A DNA stretch of 64,000 nt from Marinobacter salexigens (GCF_018860765.1 NZ_JAHKPV010000021.1:1064449-1128448), one strand, 5' to 3'; counted from the first letter of the stretch, positions 43,598 through 53,313 are shown. A program made the numbers and translations. Notes: a model not told the origin generated them from the sequence alone.

Positions 43598-45078
43598 TGC
43601 TCGCCTCCTTCAAGTTTGAGCGCTTGACACACATGCGCCGCATCGCTGAAAGGAAACTTTTGACCATCAATCTCCTGCCAAGACTCGTGGCCTTTTCCGG
43701 CGATAAGAACAAGATCGTCTGGCTTTGCCATGCAAATGGCGAAACGGATTGCCTCGGCTCGATCGTGAATAACAGTTGCCGCTTCCGGGCGCGAGAAGCC
43801 AGCCAGAATATCCTGCACAATGCTTACTGGGCTTTCTGTTCTGGGATTGTCATCCGTAACAACAATGACATCAGCACTCTCTTCCGCCTCCTTCGCCATT
43901 TCTGGCCGTTTGCCGCTGTCCCGATCGCCGCCGCAACCGAACACGCAGATCAACCTGCCTGTAACGTGCGGGCGCAATGCTGCTATAGCATTTGCCAACG
44001 CATCCGGGGTATGGGCGTAATCCACTACTGCGCGAACGCCACTCGTACCAGAGAAACGTTCGAGCCGCCCGGGTGGTGGAGCCAGCAGCTTCACCGCTTG
44101 CTGCACCTGCTCAACCGTCGCACCCAATGCCAATACCGTAGCAATCGCCGCAAGCACGTTGCTGACGTTGAAGCTCCCCATAAGAGGCGCCGAGAAACCA
44201 AAGCGGCCCCACTCACCATCCACCAACGCATCAAAACCGTCGTCTGTGGGGTGAAACTCTTTTAACCACAGCTCCATTTCGGATTCGTGTAGGCTATAGC
44301 GGATGCGATCGCATTTACCTTCAAGCTTTTCGAAGAGCTGACGACCGAAGGGGTCATCAAAATTGATCACAGAAAAATGCACATCTTCCCGCTCGAACAG
44401 GCGTGCTTTTGCCGCTCCGTAAGACTCCATTGAACCGTGGTAATCCAAATGATCCCGCGTTAAATTGGTGAGCACAGCACCGGTTATAGATAAGCCGTCT
44501 ACGCGCCCTTGATCCAAACCGTGGGAAGACACTTCCATTGCAGCCGCACGGCCGCCGCTGGAGAGAATGCCAGACAAGGCGCGATTGATCTGAACGGCAT
44601 CCGGTGTGGTATGGCTAGCCTCGTGCAATGCTCCGGGCATGCCGTAACCTAAGGTTCCGAGAACCCCGCAAGGCGTGCCTGCCTGCTCTAACAATTGGGC
44701 GATGTAATGGCTGACAGAGGTTTTGCCATTGGTACCTGTAACACCGATCAATCGAAGCCGACGCGACGGGTGCTCATAAAATCGGGCAGCAAGCTTCCCC
44801 AGCGATTTTCGCAGGTGTGCAACAGGTACAATCAGGGCTCCATGATGCTCTCGACACTCGCCACCATTTTCCGACTCCAGCAACACAACTGTCGCGCCTG
44901 CTTTTATCGCATCGTCCACATAATGGTCGGCTGGTGTAGCTGCTCCGGCCAGGGCAATAAAGGCCTCACCTGCACGTATCTTGCGACTATCCGTCTGCAA
45001 CCCATGGATTGTCACATCGAAAACTGAAGGCAAAGGGGCAAAACCTTGCAACAAAGTGCTCAGAGACGTTATGCACAT
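43594..45078 (-). CDS. murE: UDP-N-acetylmuramoylalanyl-D-glutamate-2,6-diaminopimelate ligase
   Basis: Adds meso-diaminopimelate to the stem peptide. The 494-residue Mur ligase has a P-loop IGVTGTNGKTSVSHYIAQL near 113, HTTPDAVQINRAL near 155, TNLTRDHLDYHGSMESYG near 208 and the DAP-specificity motif DNPR (TDDNPRTESP near 410). That motif indicates meso-DAP rather than lysine. Four bases separate it from ftsI, and it overlaps murF by four. Confidence 0.98.
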   Translation of the reverse strand: MCITSLSTLLQGFAPLPSVFDVTIHGLQTDSRKIRAGEAFIALAGAATPADHYVDDAIKAGATVVLLESENGGECREHHGALIVPVAHLRKSLGKLAARFYEHPSRRLRLIGVTGTNGKTSVSHYIAQLLEQAGTPCGVLGTLGYGMPGALHEASHTTPDAVQINRALSGILSSGGRAAAMEVSSHGLDQGRVDGLSITGAVLTNLTRDHLDYHGSMESYGAAKARLFEREDVHFSVINFDDPFGRQLFEKLEGKCDRIRYSLHESEMELWLKEFHPTDDGFDALVDGEWGRFGFSAPLMGSFNVSNVLAAIATVLALGATVEQVQQAVKLLAPPPGRLERFSGTSGVRAVVDYAHTPDALANAIAALRPHVTGRLICVFGCGGDRDSGKRPEMAKEAEESADVIVVTDDNPRTESPVSIVQDILAGFSRPEAATVIHDRAEAIRFAICMAKPDDLVLIAGKGHESWQEIDGQKFPFSDAAHVCQALKLEGGEQ

Positions 45079-45082
45079 AGGC

Positions 45083-46822
45083 TCACCCCCGCTCCCCGAT
45101 GCTTACCGGCTGCTGACCAGTCGTGCCAACTTCAAGTTCTGGTTTAACATTCAAAAGGCGAAGCGCGTCACTCATCACCCGGGAGAACACGGGCGCAGCC
45201 ACTTCACCGCCGTAATATTCTCCAGACTGGGGTGCGTCTACCGCCACAACCGTAACTATTCTGGGGTTATCGATGGGTGCCATGCCGGCAAAAATCGCCT
45301 TGTATTGACTGTCTTCGTAACCTTGGGCACCAACCAAATGAACCGTTCCGGTTTTGCCCCCAGCGCTATAAAACCCCGGTTGGGCCCGCTTACCAGACCC
45401 TCTGGCAACGACCTCGCCTAGCATGGCTCGAACATCGCTGGTTACCTGCTCGGAAAGCACCCTCTCGCCAACGGGTTTTTCATTTAACTTCATCAAACTT
45501 AGCGGATACCGCACGCCGCCATTTGCAAGAACCATATAGGCTTGGGCCAACTGCAGCGCATTAGCGCTCATCCCATAACCGTATGAAAGCGTTGCCTCTT
45601 CGGAAGGGCGCCATTTTGGCCTTGCTGGCAATACACCAACGGCCTCGCCCGGGAATCCGATCCCGGTGGGTTGGCCGAATCCGAGCCGTGCGTAAAGGTT
45701 GCGAATCGTGTCACCACCCAGCTCCGAGGCAATTTTGCTAATGCCTACGTTGCTGGATTTGACGATGATATCGGTGAGGCTAATAACTCCGTAATTCCGG
45801 TAATCGCGAATCGTAAACCGGCCAAATCGCCGGTAGCCGGGCGACGTATCAATCGTTGCGTTAACGGAATACAGCCCAGACTCCAGTGCGGCGGCCATTG
45901 AGATTGGCTTCATGGTAGAGCCGGGCTCAAACAAGTCAGTGATGGCTTTGTTACGTAGATTTTCCGATGCGAATTGGCTGCGGTCGTTAGGGTTATAAGA
46001 CCCCTGATTGACCATGGCCAAAACCTCCCCGGTCTCGACATCCAACATAACAAGGGTGCCGCCGCGCGCTTTGTGGGCGCTGACAACCGCTTTAAGCTCG
46101 CGATACGCGAGATATTGGAGGCGAAGATCTATGCTGAGCTCAAGGTTATGGCCCGGGGCCGCATCCCGAATCAACGTTAAATCCTTAATGATCCGCCCGC
46201 GGTTATCCTTTAGTACACGCTTGCGGCCGGATTCACCGGATAGCCAGTCATTATAAGCAAGCTCCATTCCTTCCTGACCGCGCTCATCAATATTGGTAAA
46301 CCCGACCACGTGTGCTGTTACTTCACCAGCCGGGTAATAGCGACGATATTCCTGACGCGTATAAATTCCAGGAATATCCAGATCCATGGCTTTTGCAGCC
46401 AAACCCGGTTGCACTTTTCTGCGCAGGTAAATGAACTCTCGCCCGGCGTATGCCGCGAGGCGCTCGCGCAGCCGTGCTTCGCTAATGTCCAGCACCCGCG
46501 CCAAGTTCGCCAGCCGCGGCTCGGCGGGATCTGTTTCCGAAGGGTTGGCCCAAAGTGTCTGTACCGGTGTACTTACCGCCAGCGGCTCGCCATAGCGATC
46601 GGTAACGACACCACGGTGGGCGTCGATGGTCTCCACACGAATCGTGCGAACATCACCCTGTTTGCGCAGAAAATCGTTATCTACAACGTGTAGGTCAACC
46701 AAACGCCAGCCAATCACAAGAACAACAACCAGAAAAACACACAGCACAAAGCCAAAGCGCCAAGCCTTTAAGCCTGCCGCCAACTTTTGGCTTAATGTTC
46801 TTACTGATTCCTGACTGGACAA
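45083..46822 (-). CDS. ftsI: septal transpeptidase FtsI (PBP3)
   Basis: Class B penicillin-binding protein that cross-links septal peptidoglycan with FtsW. The 579-residue protein has a membrane anchor at about 22-42, a pedestal domain with RGVVTDRYGEPLAVS (about 70-84) and RRYYPAGEVTAHVVGFTN, and the transpeptidase motifs STMK (Ser302, Lys305), SSN (356-358) and KTG (490-492). All three are intact. It lies 29 bases downstream of ftsL. Confidence 0.98.
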   Translation of the reverse strand: MSSQESVRTLSQKLAAGLKAWRFGFVLCVFLVVVLVIGWRLVDLHVVDNDFLRKQGDVRTIRVETIDAHRGVVTDRYGEPLAVSTPVQTLWANPSETDPAEPRLANLARVLDISEARLRERLAAYAGREFIYLRRKVQPGLAAKAMDLDIPGIYTRQEYRRYYPAGEVTAHVVGFTNIDERGQEGMELAYNDWLSGESGRKRVLKDNRGRIIKDLTLIRDAAPGHNLELSIDLRLQYLAYRELKAVVSAHKARGGTLVMLDVETGEVLAMVNQGSYNPNDRSQFASENLRNKAITDLFEPGSTMKPISMAAALESGLYSVNATIDTSPGYRRFGRFTIRDYRNYGVISLTDIIVKSSNVGISKIASELGGDTIRNLYARLGFGQPTGIGFPGEAVGVLPARPKWRPSEEATLSYGYGMSANALQLAQAYMVLANGGVRYPLSLMKLNEKPVGERVLSEQVTSDVRAMLGEVVARGSGKRAQPGFYSAGGKTGTVHLVGAQGYEDSQYKAIFAGMAPIDNPRIVTVVAVDAPQSGEYYGGEVAAPVFSRVMSDALRLLNVKPELEVGTTGQQPVSIGERG

Positions 46823-46851
46823 TCAGATCACCCTAAGGTTAATTTCATAAA

Positions 46852-47262
46852 CTACCGGGACGCCAGCGGCGACATCAAAGGCACCAAAACAATATCTTGA
46901 CGCCCCGGCGCTACCATGCCGAACCGTTCTGCTGCGAGCTTCTCTACGCGACCGTGGCCACCCATTGCGCTCTGCTCCAAAAGCAACTGACTCCACTCGG
47001 CCTGAAAGCTGTCCCGCTCCGCGTGAAGTTGAGACAGCGTGTTAAAGAGAGTCCGGTTTTGATGACTACTTACAACCACACCGATAGCAGAACCGACAAG
47101 CAACGCTGCCAGAACCAGAGAGATCAGAACTTTTGTTTGCCGCGTGGCGTCGAAAACCCGACGAGAGATCCGGACGGCAGCAACAACGCCTTCGCGAACC
47201 TTTTCTTTGTTTAACTTTGCCGGTTTAACCTCCGGCTCTATAGCTACGGCGCCCATGATCAT
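46852..47262 (-). CDS. ftsL: cell division protein FtsL
   Basis: Small bitopic divisome protein working with FtsB and FtsQ to activate FtsWI. The 136-residue protein has a cytoplasmic part, one membrane helix at about 46-66 (VLISLVLAALLVGSAIGVVV) and a periplasmic coiled coil (SHQNRTLFNTLSQLHAERDSFQAEWSQLLLEQSAM), ending ERFGMVAPGRQDIVLVPL, a family pattern. The N-terminal tail is longer than in E. coli (121 aa total). The ATG overlaps the rsmH stop as ATGA; a second ATG two codons on is possible. Confidence 0.93.
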   Translation of the reverse strand: MIMGAVAIEPEVKPAKLNKEKVREGVVAAVRISRRVFDATRQTKVLISLVLAALLVGSAIGVVVSSHQNRTLFNTLSQLHAERDSFQAEWSQLLLEQSAMGGHGRVEKLAAERFGMVAPGRQDIVLVPLMSPLASR

Positions 47263-48245
47263 GCGCTCCCTGTTGGTGATGCTTGTTGATTATCGATACG
47301 CTCCAGAACACGCATAACAGCGCTGCGGGCACGAACGTTCTCACTAACTTCACCCGCACCGGCCTTACTGGCTTTGCCTATCAACCTAAAATCTGAAGCT
47401 TCCTGCGCAGCTGTCACAGGAATGCCTTTGGGCAGCCGTGGACCGCGAGCCAGATCTCGCATAAAACGCTTAACTAACCGGTCTTCCAAAGAGTGGAAGC
47501 TAATCACAACCAGCCGCCCACCCGGTGCCAGCCGGTCAACTGCTCCCTGCAACCCAGTCTCAAGATCTTCCAGTTCGCGATTAATAAAAATACGAACCGC
47601 CTGAAATGTTCGGGTTGCCGGGTGCTTGTGCTTCTCTTTTTTAGGAACTGCATCACTTACCAACGCCGCCAATTGCAGCGTTGTTTCGATAGGTGTTTCT
47701 TTGCGACGCTCGACAATCGAACGTGCAATACGGCGACCGAAGCGCTCCTCGCCATAACGAAAGATCACATCCGCAATTTCACTCTCATCCGCATACATCA
47801 GCCACTCTGCTGCACTTGGTGATTGCTGCGGATTCATGCGCATATCGAGCGGGCCGTCGCGCATAAAGCTGAAGCCTCTCGACGCGTCATCCAACTGGGG
47901 TGACGACACACCAAGGTCCATCAACACACCATTGACCTGCTCCCAGCCCGCCTCTGATACCGCGCGACTCAACTCCGCAAAGGAGCCATGAAAATAGCTG
48001 AAACGGGGGTCGCCTGCTGCAAACTCCTCGGCTACGTGAATAGCCTCGGGATCTTTATCGATGCCGAGCAACTTACCGGAAGCGCCCAAACGCCCAAGAA
48101 TGAGCTGACTGTGTCCACCGCGACCGAATGTTGCGTCTACGTACTTGCCGATGGAGTCGCTGACCAGATAGTCGACCGCCGAGTCCAGAAGCACCGAGCG
48201 ATGGGAAAACTCCGCTCCCGCCTCCGGCTTGCGATCAGAAGTCAT
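47259..48245 (-). CDS. rsmH: 16S rRNA (cytosine1402-N4)-methyltransferase
   Basis: Methylates N4 of C1402 in 16S rRNA, the same nucleotide whose ribose is methylated by RsmI, encoded nearby at 49.4-50.3 kb. The 328-residue protein has HRSVLLDSAVDYLV, the SAM site YVDATFGRGGHSQLIL near 37-52, LMDLGVSSPQLDDASRGFSFMRDGPLDMRM near 107 and VISFHSLEDRLVKRFM near 267. It overlaps mraZ upstream and ftsL downstream by four bases each. Confidence 0.98.
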   Translation of the reverse strand: MTSDRKPEAGAEFSHRSVLLDSAVDYLVSDSIGKYVDATFGRGGHSQLILGRLGASGKLLGIDKDPEAIHVAEEFAAGDPRFSYFHGSFAELSRAVSEAGWEQVNGVLMDLGVSSPQLDDASRGFSFMRDGPLDMRMNPQQSPSAAEWLMYADESEIADVIFRYGEERFGRRIARSIVERRKETPIETTLQLAALVSDAVPKKEKHKHPATRTFQAVRIFINRELEDLETGLQGAVDRLAPGGRLVVISFHSLEDRLVKRFMRDLARGPRLPKGIPVTAAQEASDFRLIGKASKAGAGEVSENVRARSAVMRVLERIDNQQASPTGSA

Positions 48246-48694
48246 AGGGAAAGCGCCTCCATCTCCGGTGGCATATTTTCATCGCCCGGCGACTCATCAA
48301 GCCATGCAAACCAGCGTTCCTCACTCCACAGCTCCAATTTTTTACCCTGCCCGATCAGCATTAGCTTTTTCTCAAGATGGGCGTAGCTGCGGAGTGTGGG
48401 CGGAACCAAAATACGACCGGCAGAATCCATCTCCATGGGTGCTGCATTACCCAGCAACAAACGCTGCAAGCGCCGCGCTATCTTATTCATGTTTGGAAGC
48501 GCCTCGATTTTGGGGCGAAGGATCTCCCACTCGGGCTCTGGATAGACCAACAAGCAACGCTCGTCTCCGTCATTCGCCGTCAATACAATACGCCCACCAC
48601 AAACCTGCGCGAGACCTTCGCGCACCTTGGTGGGGATCGCCAAGCGACCCTTGGCATCCATATTGATGGCATGACTGCCGAGAAAATTGCTCAT
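48242..48694 (-). CDS. mraZ: transcriptional regulator MraZ
   Basis: AbrB-like DNA-binding protein that represses the dcw operon through boxes ahead of its own gene. The 150-residue protein has two MraZ/SpoVT-type halves, each with a DxKGRxxxP-like motif: INMDAKGRLAIPTKVRE near residue 10 and MEMDSAGRILVPPTLRS near 85. Its stop overlaps the rsmH ATG. It is the first gene of the 16-gene dcw/lpxC cluster, and the matching operator lies at 48721-48754. Confidence 0.97.
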   Translation of the reverse strand: MSNFLGSHAINMDAKGRLAIPTKVREGLAQVCGGRIVLTANDGDERCLLVYPEPEWEILRPKIEALPNMNKIARRLQRLLLGNAAPMEMDSAGRILVPPTLRSYAHLEKKLMLIGQGKKLELWSEERWFAWLDESPGDENMPPEMEALSL

Positions 48695-48720
48695 CTACGC
48701 TGTCTCTGAGGACTCGAAAA

Positions 48721-48754
48721 CCACAAATAACCACTAAGCACCACTTTTTCCCAC
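48721..48754 (-). promoter_or_regulatory. MraZ operator: four GTGG boxes at 10-bp spacing
   Basis: On the minus strand GTGG begins at 48754, 48744, 48734 and 48724, a strict 10-bp phase. The first is GTGGG. MraZ of E. coli is known to bind phased TGGG-type repeats between its promoter and gene. Here the boxes lie directly after the -10 element, covering about +2 to +35 of the transcript, so autorepression is expected. Confidence 0.88.
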
Positions 48755-48762
48755 TTGTGCAC

Positions 48763-48791
48763 ACTATAGAAACACGCAATTCACAATGCAA
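48763..48791 (-). promoter_or_regulatory. sigma70-type promoter of mraZ / dcw cluster
   Basis: On the minus strand, TTGCAT (48791-48786) and TATAGT (48768-48763) are separated by exactly 17 bp. The expected start of transcription is near 48756, just before the MraZ boxes. The rest of the 306-base gap between rnpB and mraZ (48792-49000) is AT-rich; I see nothing else definite in it. Confidence 0.75.
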
Positions 48792-49000
48792 GCGCCGTAA
48801 ACAGCGTCGCTCTTGGGAAAGTTCCTTTTATGACAATAGGTTACAGCGGATAACGCGAGCCAGAAATGACATTACGAAAAAGAAAAGAAGGAAAATCAAA
48901 CACCTGCAAAAATGTCTGGAGAAAACAAGTGAGGTGTAAGATTTTTTGGCTATTAAGAAGCCATCTGTGAGAATAAACACATTTGTTCAGTAGAGGAAAA

Positions 49001-49362
<362 letters not shown>

Positions 49363-49368
49363 GGCGTG

Positions 49369-49397
49369 ACCATACTCCTGCACCACGCACCATGCAA
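49369..49397 (-). promoter_or_regulatory. promoter of rnpB
   Basis: TTGCAT (49397-49392) and TATGGT (49374-49369) on the minus strand are 17 bp apart; the predicted start falls at about 49362, where the P1 helix of the RNA begins. The same -35 hexamer is used ahead of mraZ. Confidence 0.75.
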
Positions 49398-49418
49398 GGA
49401 AAAGCCCAGGCAAGAAAG

Positions 49419-50321
49419 TCACCCCTCATTATTTTTTAGCTCCAGAGCTCGCTGATACAACTCATTTTTACTCAGACCACTCACACCGGACGCAATCTTC
49501 GCGGCCTTCTTCAGCGGCAGCTCTGCCATTAACAGGCCTAGCAAACGGTCAACATCAAGCTCACCTGACATCAAGCCCACCTCCGCCTTCTTAGCTCCCT
49601 TTACCATGACAACAAACTCGCCACGACTGCCATGAGGGTCTTCTGTTAATGCAGCATGCACATCTGCGGCCTCTCCGGAGTAGAAAGTCTCGAAGGTTTT
49701 GGTGATTTCCCGGCCCAACACAACCTCACGCTGCACTCCCATTACCTCCGCGATATCCGAAACTGTATGCAATATACGGTGGGGAGACTCGTAAAAAACA
49801 AGCGTCGCCACCTCTGTCCGAAGCTCATCCAACACTGCGCGCCTGCCAGCACGCTTCGCTGGCAGGAAACCCACAAACAGAAACCGATCGGTGGGAAGGC
49901 CAGCTGCACTCAGAGCGGCAACCAAAGCGCAGGGTCCCGGGACCGGACTCACTTGAACCCCCGCTGCTCTGGCTTCGCGAACCAACACATAGCCCGGATC
50001 GGAAATAAGCGGTGTACCGGCATCTGAAACCAACGCAACATCGGCCCCATCCTGCAGCTGCCCCAATATGCTCTGGACCCTATCGCGCTCGTTATGGTCA
50101 TGGAGCGCAATCATTGGCTTGCTGATACCGAGATGTTCCAAGAGCCGCCCACTGTGTCGCGTATCCTCTGCAGCAACAACATCGACGCTTGAGAGAACTT
50201 TTACTCCGCGCGGCGAAAGATCTTCCAAATTACCGATAGGTGTGGCGACGATGTAGAGCATTCCTTGCTTACCACCTGATTTTATTACCTGTCTAGCAGG
50301 TTGACCCGTTTCGGATTTCAA
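49419..50321 (-). CDS. rsmI: 16S rRNA (cytidine1402-2'-O)-methyltransferase
   Basis: Methylates the ribose of C1402 in 16S rRNA, complementing RsmH. The product has the tetrapyrrole-methylase fold: LYIVATPIGNLEDLSPRGVKVLSSVDVVAAEDTRHSGRLL, DAGTPLISDPG, PVPGPCALVAALSAAGLPTDRFLFVGFLP and VFYESPHRI. The start at 50321 gives 300 residues with a 20-residue polar lead; an ATG at 50261 (MLYIVATPIGNL) is a good alternative, with AGGTGG upstream. E. coli RsmI also has a short lead, so both remain open. It diverges from lpoA. Confidence 0.95.
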   Translation of the reverse strand: MKSETGQPARQVIKSGGKQGMLYIVATPIGNLEDLSPRGVKVLSSVDVVAAEDTRHSGRLLEHLGISKPMIALHDHNERDRVQSILGQLQDGADVALVSDAGTPLISDPGYVLVREARAAGVQVSPVPGPCALVAALSAAGLPTDRFLFVGFLPAKRAGRRAVLDELRTEVATLVFYESPHRILHTVSDIAEVMGVQREVVLGREITKTFETFYSGEAADVHAALTEDPHGSRGEFVVMVKGAKKAEVGLMSGELDVDRLLGLLMAELPLKKAAKIASGVSGLSKNELYQRALELKNNEG

Positions 50322-50454
50322 AATGTGAGCCTCGAATGAAGAGATGGCGCCACCATGACACCTGCGTCATGTGAATTGGCCCGGGAGCTGTTAAACTTGC
50401 CACCATCAGATCGGTGCCACAAGCCCCAAAACTCCGGAATCTATAGAGCTTGCC

Positions 50455-52320
50455 ATGACCAAGAACCCTACTACCCGTCGTGCTCTGGCCAGTATATTTA
50501 CGCTGACCCTACTGTTTGCTGGTTGTGCCAGTGTCGACTTGGATTCGCACGTTGCTCAAACACCCTCTCAAGCCCTCGAAGTTGCAGCGAAAGAAAGTAA
50601 TGCTGAAATCGCTCAGCAATACCTATTGAAGATCGCAAGCCGATTTCAGAATCGTGGCGAGCATCGCGCCGCCCGCACATTACTGCAGAGCACTCAACTG
50701 GCGCAACCCGCACCACCACTGCAGGCACAAAAGCAACTACTCGCCATGGCGAGCGCTGTAGCATTAGAAGATCGTCAATGGGCCAGCAGCATCGCTGCGA
50801 AGCTAGCGCCAGACAATTTCACAAGCTACAACTCGGATCTCGTTAATAGGGCCGCCAACCTTCAGGCTGACACCTATGCTCTAATCGGTGACAGGCTATC
50901 TGCTGCCATAACATTGATGCTGCTTTCTCAGACAGACAGCACCGTGAACCCACAGCAGGTTCACGACCAAATCTGGGCACTCCTAAAGGCCGCTCCAGAC
51001 CAGAAACTTTCAGCCGCAAGTGAAAAGTCTATTGGGTTCGAGACCGAGGGCTGGCTTGAGCTTGCCGCCAGCATTCGGACTCTCGGGCTCAGCATTGACG
51101 AACAAGGACGCATAATACGTCGGTGGCAAAGTAACTGGCCCGGACACCCAGCTGCACAGATACTGCCATCGGAGCTTCAACTCATTGCCAGCCTTGCGGA
51201 AAGTCGGCCTGACAGAATTGCCCTCGCCCTACCACTACAAGGCCCTTTGGCCAGCGCAGGAAAGGCTATTCGTGACGGGTTTCTTGCAGCCTACTACCAA
51301 GATGATTCCGCAGATCGCAGCAAAACCGATATTCGCGTTATAGATACATCTGGTCAGGCATTTGACGAGCTTTACAAAGAGCTCGCCGCACAAGATGTCG
51401 ATTTGGTCATCGGGCCTCTTGAAAAAGAGGCTCTTGCAAGCCTCACTAAGATGAAAACGCTACCGGTACCCGCTCTGGGTCTCAACTACTTACCTGATAA
51501 CGAAACCGCGCCTGACGGCCTATACCAGTTCGGCCTTTCGGCGGAAGACGAAGCTCGACAAATTGCAGACCGACTCTCAGAGCAAGATATTAATCAGGTC
51601 TTGGCACTGATTCCCCAAGGCGAATGGGGCGACCGCGTGGAAGCAGCGCTCACACAACGTATGCAGGAAAACGGAGCCGTCGCCCTGGATATTGAACGCT
51701 TCTTCCGCGAGGATAACTTGCGCGCAGCCACTGCGGACTTGCTGGGCATTACTGTATCGCGGGATCGGGCTATTCAAGTAGAGCGCACCATTGGCCTGAA
51801 CGTAGAATTCGAACCTCGTCGCCGTCAGGACGCCGAAGCCATCATCATGGTGGCCGAGCCGGCCATTGCGCGCCAATTCAAGCCCCTGTTTGCCTATTAT
51901 TTCGGAGGCGACCTGCCCGTGTACTCGCCTTCGATTGTTTACGAAGGCACACCCGATGCAGGAAGGGACCGCGACCTCAATCAGATAATATTCACCGATA
52001 TCCCTTGGGTACTTAACGACAAAAACCCATTGCGCAACGAGGCCAGCAGCGTTTTGCCGGGCACTCGCGGCCAACTAGGCAGGCTATTTGCCATGGGGGC
52101 TGATGCATGGAAGTTGAGCAAACGCCTCCCTCTACTCAAACAAGTCCAGACCGCCTCGATCGATGGCCAAACAGGAGTGCTAACCATGTCTCCAGAGGGT
52201 AGCATCCACCGACATCAGCTCTGGGCGCAGTTCCGTAGCGGGACACCCAGCCTTTTAGCCGAGCCCGCCGTCCAGAACGGCGAACCCGAGGAGAGAAACA
52301 CCGAGGTGCGAACAAACTAA
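50455..52320 (+). CDS. lpoA: penicillin-binding protein activator LpoA
   Basis: Outer-membrane lipoprotein that activates the bifunctional PBP1a from outside the peptidoglycan. The 621-residue protein has a lipoprotein signal (ALASIFTLTLLFAGC, lipobox LFAGC with Cys near 24), a TPR-like helical region (about 30-240) and a periplasmic-binding-protein-like domain from about 255 (DRIALALPLQGPLASAGKAIRDGFLAAYYQ). It starts a lpoA-yraN-SIS unit. The lipid anchor would be added by the lgt encoded at 16.6-17.4 kb. Confidence 0.93.
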   Translation: MTKNPTTRRALASIFTLTLLFAGCASVDLDSHVAQTPSQALEVAAKESNAEIAQQYLLKIASRFQNRGEHRAARTLLQSTQLAQPAPPLQAQKQLLAMASAVALEDRQWASSIAAKLAPDNFTSYNSDLVNRAANLQADTYALIGDRLSAAITLMLLSQTDSTVNPQQVHDQIWALLKAAPDQKLSAASEKSIGFETEGWLELAASIRTLGLSIDEQGRIIRRWQSNWPGHPAAQILPSELQLIASLAESRPDRIALALPLQGPLASAGKAIRDGFLAAYYQDDSADRSKTDIRVIDTSGQAFDELYKELAAQDVDLVIGPLEKEALASLTKMKTLPVPALGLNYLPDNETAPDGLYQFGLSAEDEARQIADRLSEQDINQVLALIPQGEWGDRVEAALTQRMQENGAVALDIERFFREDNLRAATADLLGITVSRDRAIQVERTIGLNVEFEPRRRQDAEAIIMVAEPAIARQFKPLFAYYFGGDLPVYSPSIVYEGTPDAGRDRDLNQIIFTDIPWVLNDKNPLRNEASSVLPGTRGQLGRLFAMGADAWKLSKRLPLLKQVQTASIDGQTGVLTMSPEGSIHRHQLWAQFRSGTPSLLAEPAVQNGEPEERNTEVRTN

Positions 52321-52348
52321 TCATTCCTCCGAGAAGGAGAACAGAGCC

Positions 52349-52717
52349 ATGGAAGGCCGCAAAGCAATAGGTACGTACTTCGAAGGTGTTGCCGCTAGAT
52401 ACCTCGAAGCTCAGGGCGTGCAAATCCGAGAGCGCAACGTTTACAATCGCGGTGGCGAAATCGATTTGATAGGGCTGCACCACGACACACTCGTTTTCTT
52501 TGAGGTGCGTTATCGCGGCACAGGTAGTCTTGTAGACCCGGCAAGCTCCATTTCATACCCAAAGCGTCAGAAGTTGCTAAAAGCGGTTTCTTTTTATCTA
52601 CATCGGCATCAGCTGTGGAATGCTCTAAGCCGGATAGACGTAGTCGCAATTAGCCCCGGCACCGTGAAAAAATATCGGGTACAGTGGATTAAAAATGCAA
52701 TTCAGGCGGATATATAG
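52349..52717 (+). CDS. YraN family (UPF0102) endonuclease-like protein
   Basis: A 122-residue protein of the UPF0102/YraN family, related to Holliday-junction resolvase and restriction-enzyme folds. The nuclease-like core is visible: GTYFEGVAARYLEAQGVQIRERNVYNRGGEIDLIGLHHDTLVFFEVRYRG, with Glu-Asp-Glu in GEIDLI and FFEVRYR. No function is firmly established. The ATG follows AAGGAG. It lies 28 bases after lpoA and six bases before the SIS gene. Confidence 0.92.
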   Translation: MEGRKAIGTYFEGVAARYLEAQGVQIRERNVYNRGGEIDLIGLHHDTLVFFEVRYRGTGSLVDPASSISYPKRQKLLKAVSFYLHRHQLWNALSRIDVVAISPGTVKKYRVQWIKNAIQADI

Positions 52718-52722
52718 ATTTG

Positions 52723-53313
52723 ATGAACGATATGGGCAACCTGATAAACCAGCTATTTGCCAGCCATATGGAGCACACGGCTCAGGCGGCCAGTACCGTT
52801 GGCCCAGCCATTGAGCAGGCGGCAGACGCCTTTGTGAATGCTCTTCTCAATGACGGAAAAATCGTAATCTGCGCTAATGGTAACGCCAACGTTGTAGCCC
52901 AATATTTTTGCACAGCATTCCTCAACCGTTTTGAGCAGGACAGGCCAGCCCTACCCGCTATCAATCTGGGGGCCGACGCCACCACCTACTCGGCCATCTG
53001 TCGTGACAACCGATTCAACGACACCTTTTCACGACAGGTCAAAGCCATAGGAAAACCCGGCGACCTCCTGTTTGTGATCGTGGATGACGGCCACAAAGCA
53101 AATCTTATTCAGGCCATCCAGGCCGCCCATGACCGGGAAATGAACGTGGTTGTGTTGAGTGCACGGGAGAAATCTGACATCACTTCACTGATGCATGCAG
53201 AGGACCACGAAATCGCACTAAACGACCTTTCACCAACAGCGGCCACGCCTCTGCTCATGGTCGTGGTCAACGCCCTGTGCTCGCTAGTGGATAGCAAATT
53301 ATTTGGGGGATAA
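52723..53313 (+). CDS. SIS-domain protein, DiaA/GmhA-like, catalytic residues lost
   Basis: A 196-residue SIS-domain protein whose place after yraN matches diaA (yraO) of E. coli and the gmhA-annotated gene of Pseudomonas. It keeps the fold and landmarks such as FLNRFEQDRPALPAINLGAD and GKPGDLLFVIVDDG, but the phosphosugar-binding CGNGxSA reads CANGNANVV, and the C-terminal IQExH segment carrying the GmhA catalytic His is replaced by ATPLLMVVVN. Sedoheptulose-7-phosphate isomerase activity is therefore unlikely; a DnaA-binding role like DiaA is possible. The start may also be the ATG at 52732. Confidence 0.85.
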   Translation: MNDMGNLINQLFASHMEHTAQAASTVGPAIEQAADAFVNALLNDGKIVICANGNANVVAQYFCTAFLNRFEQDRPALPAINLGADATTYSAICRDNRFNDTFSRQVKAIGKPGDLLFVIVDDGHKANLIQAIQAAHDREMNVVVLSAREKSDITSLMHAEDHEIALNDLSPTAATPLLMVVVNALCSLVDSKLFGG

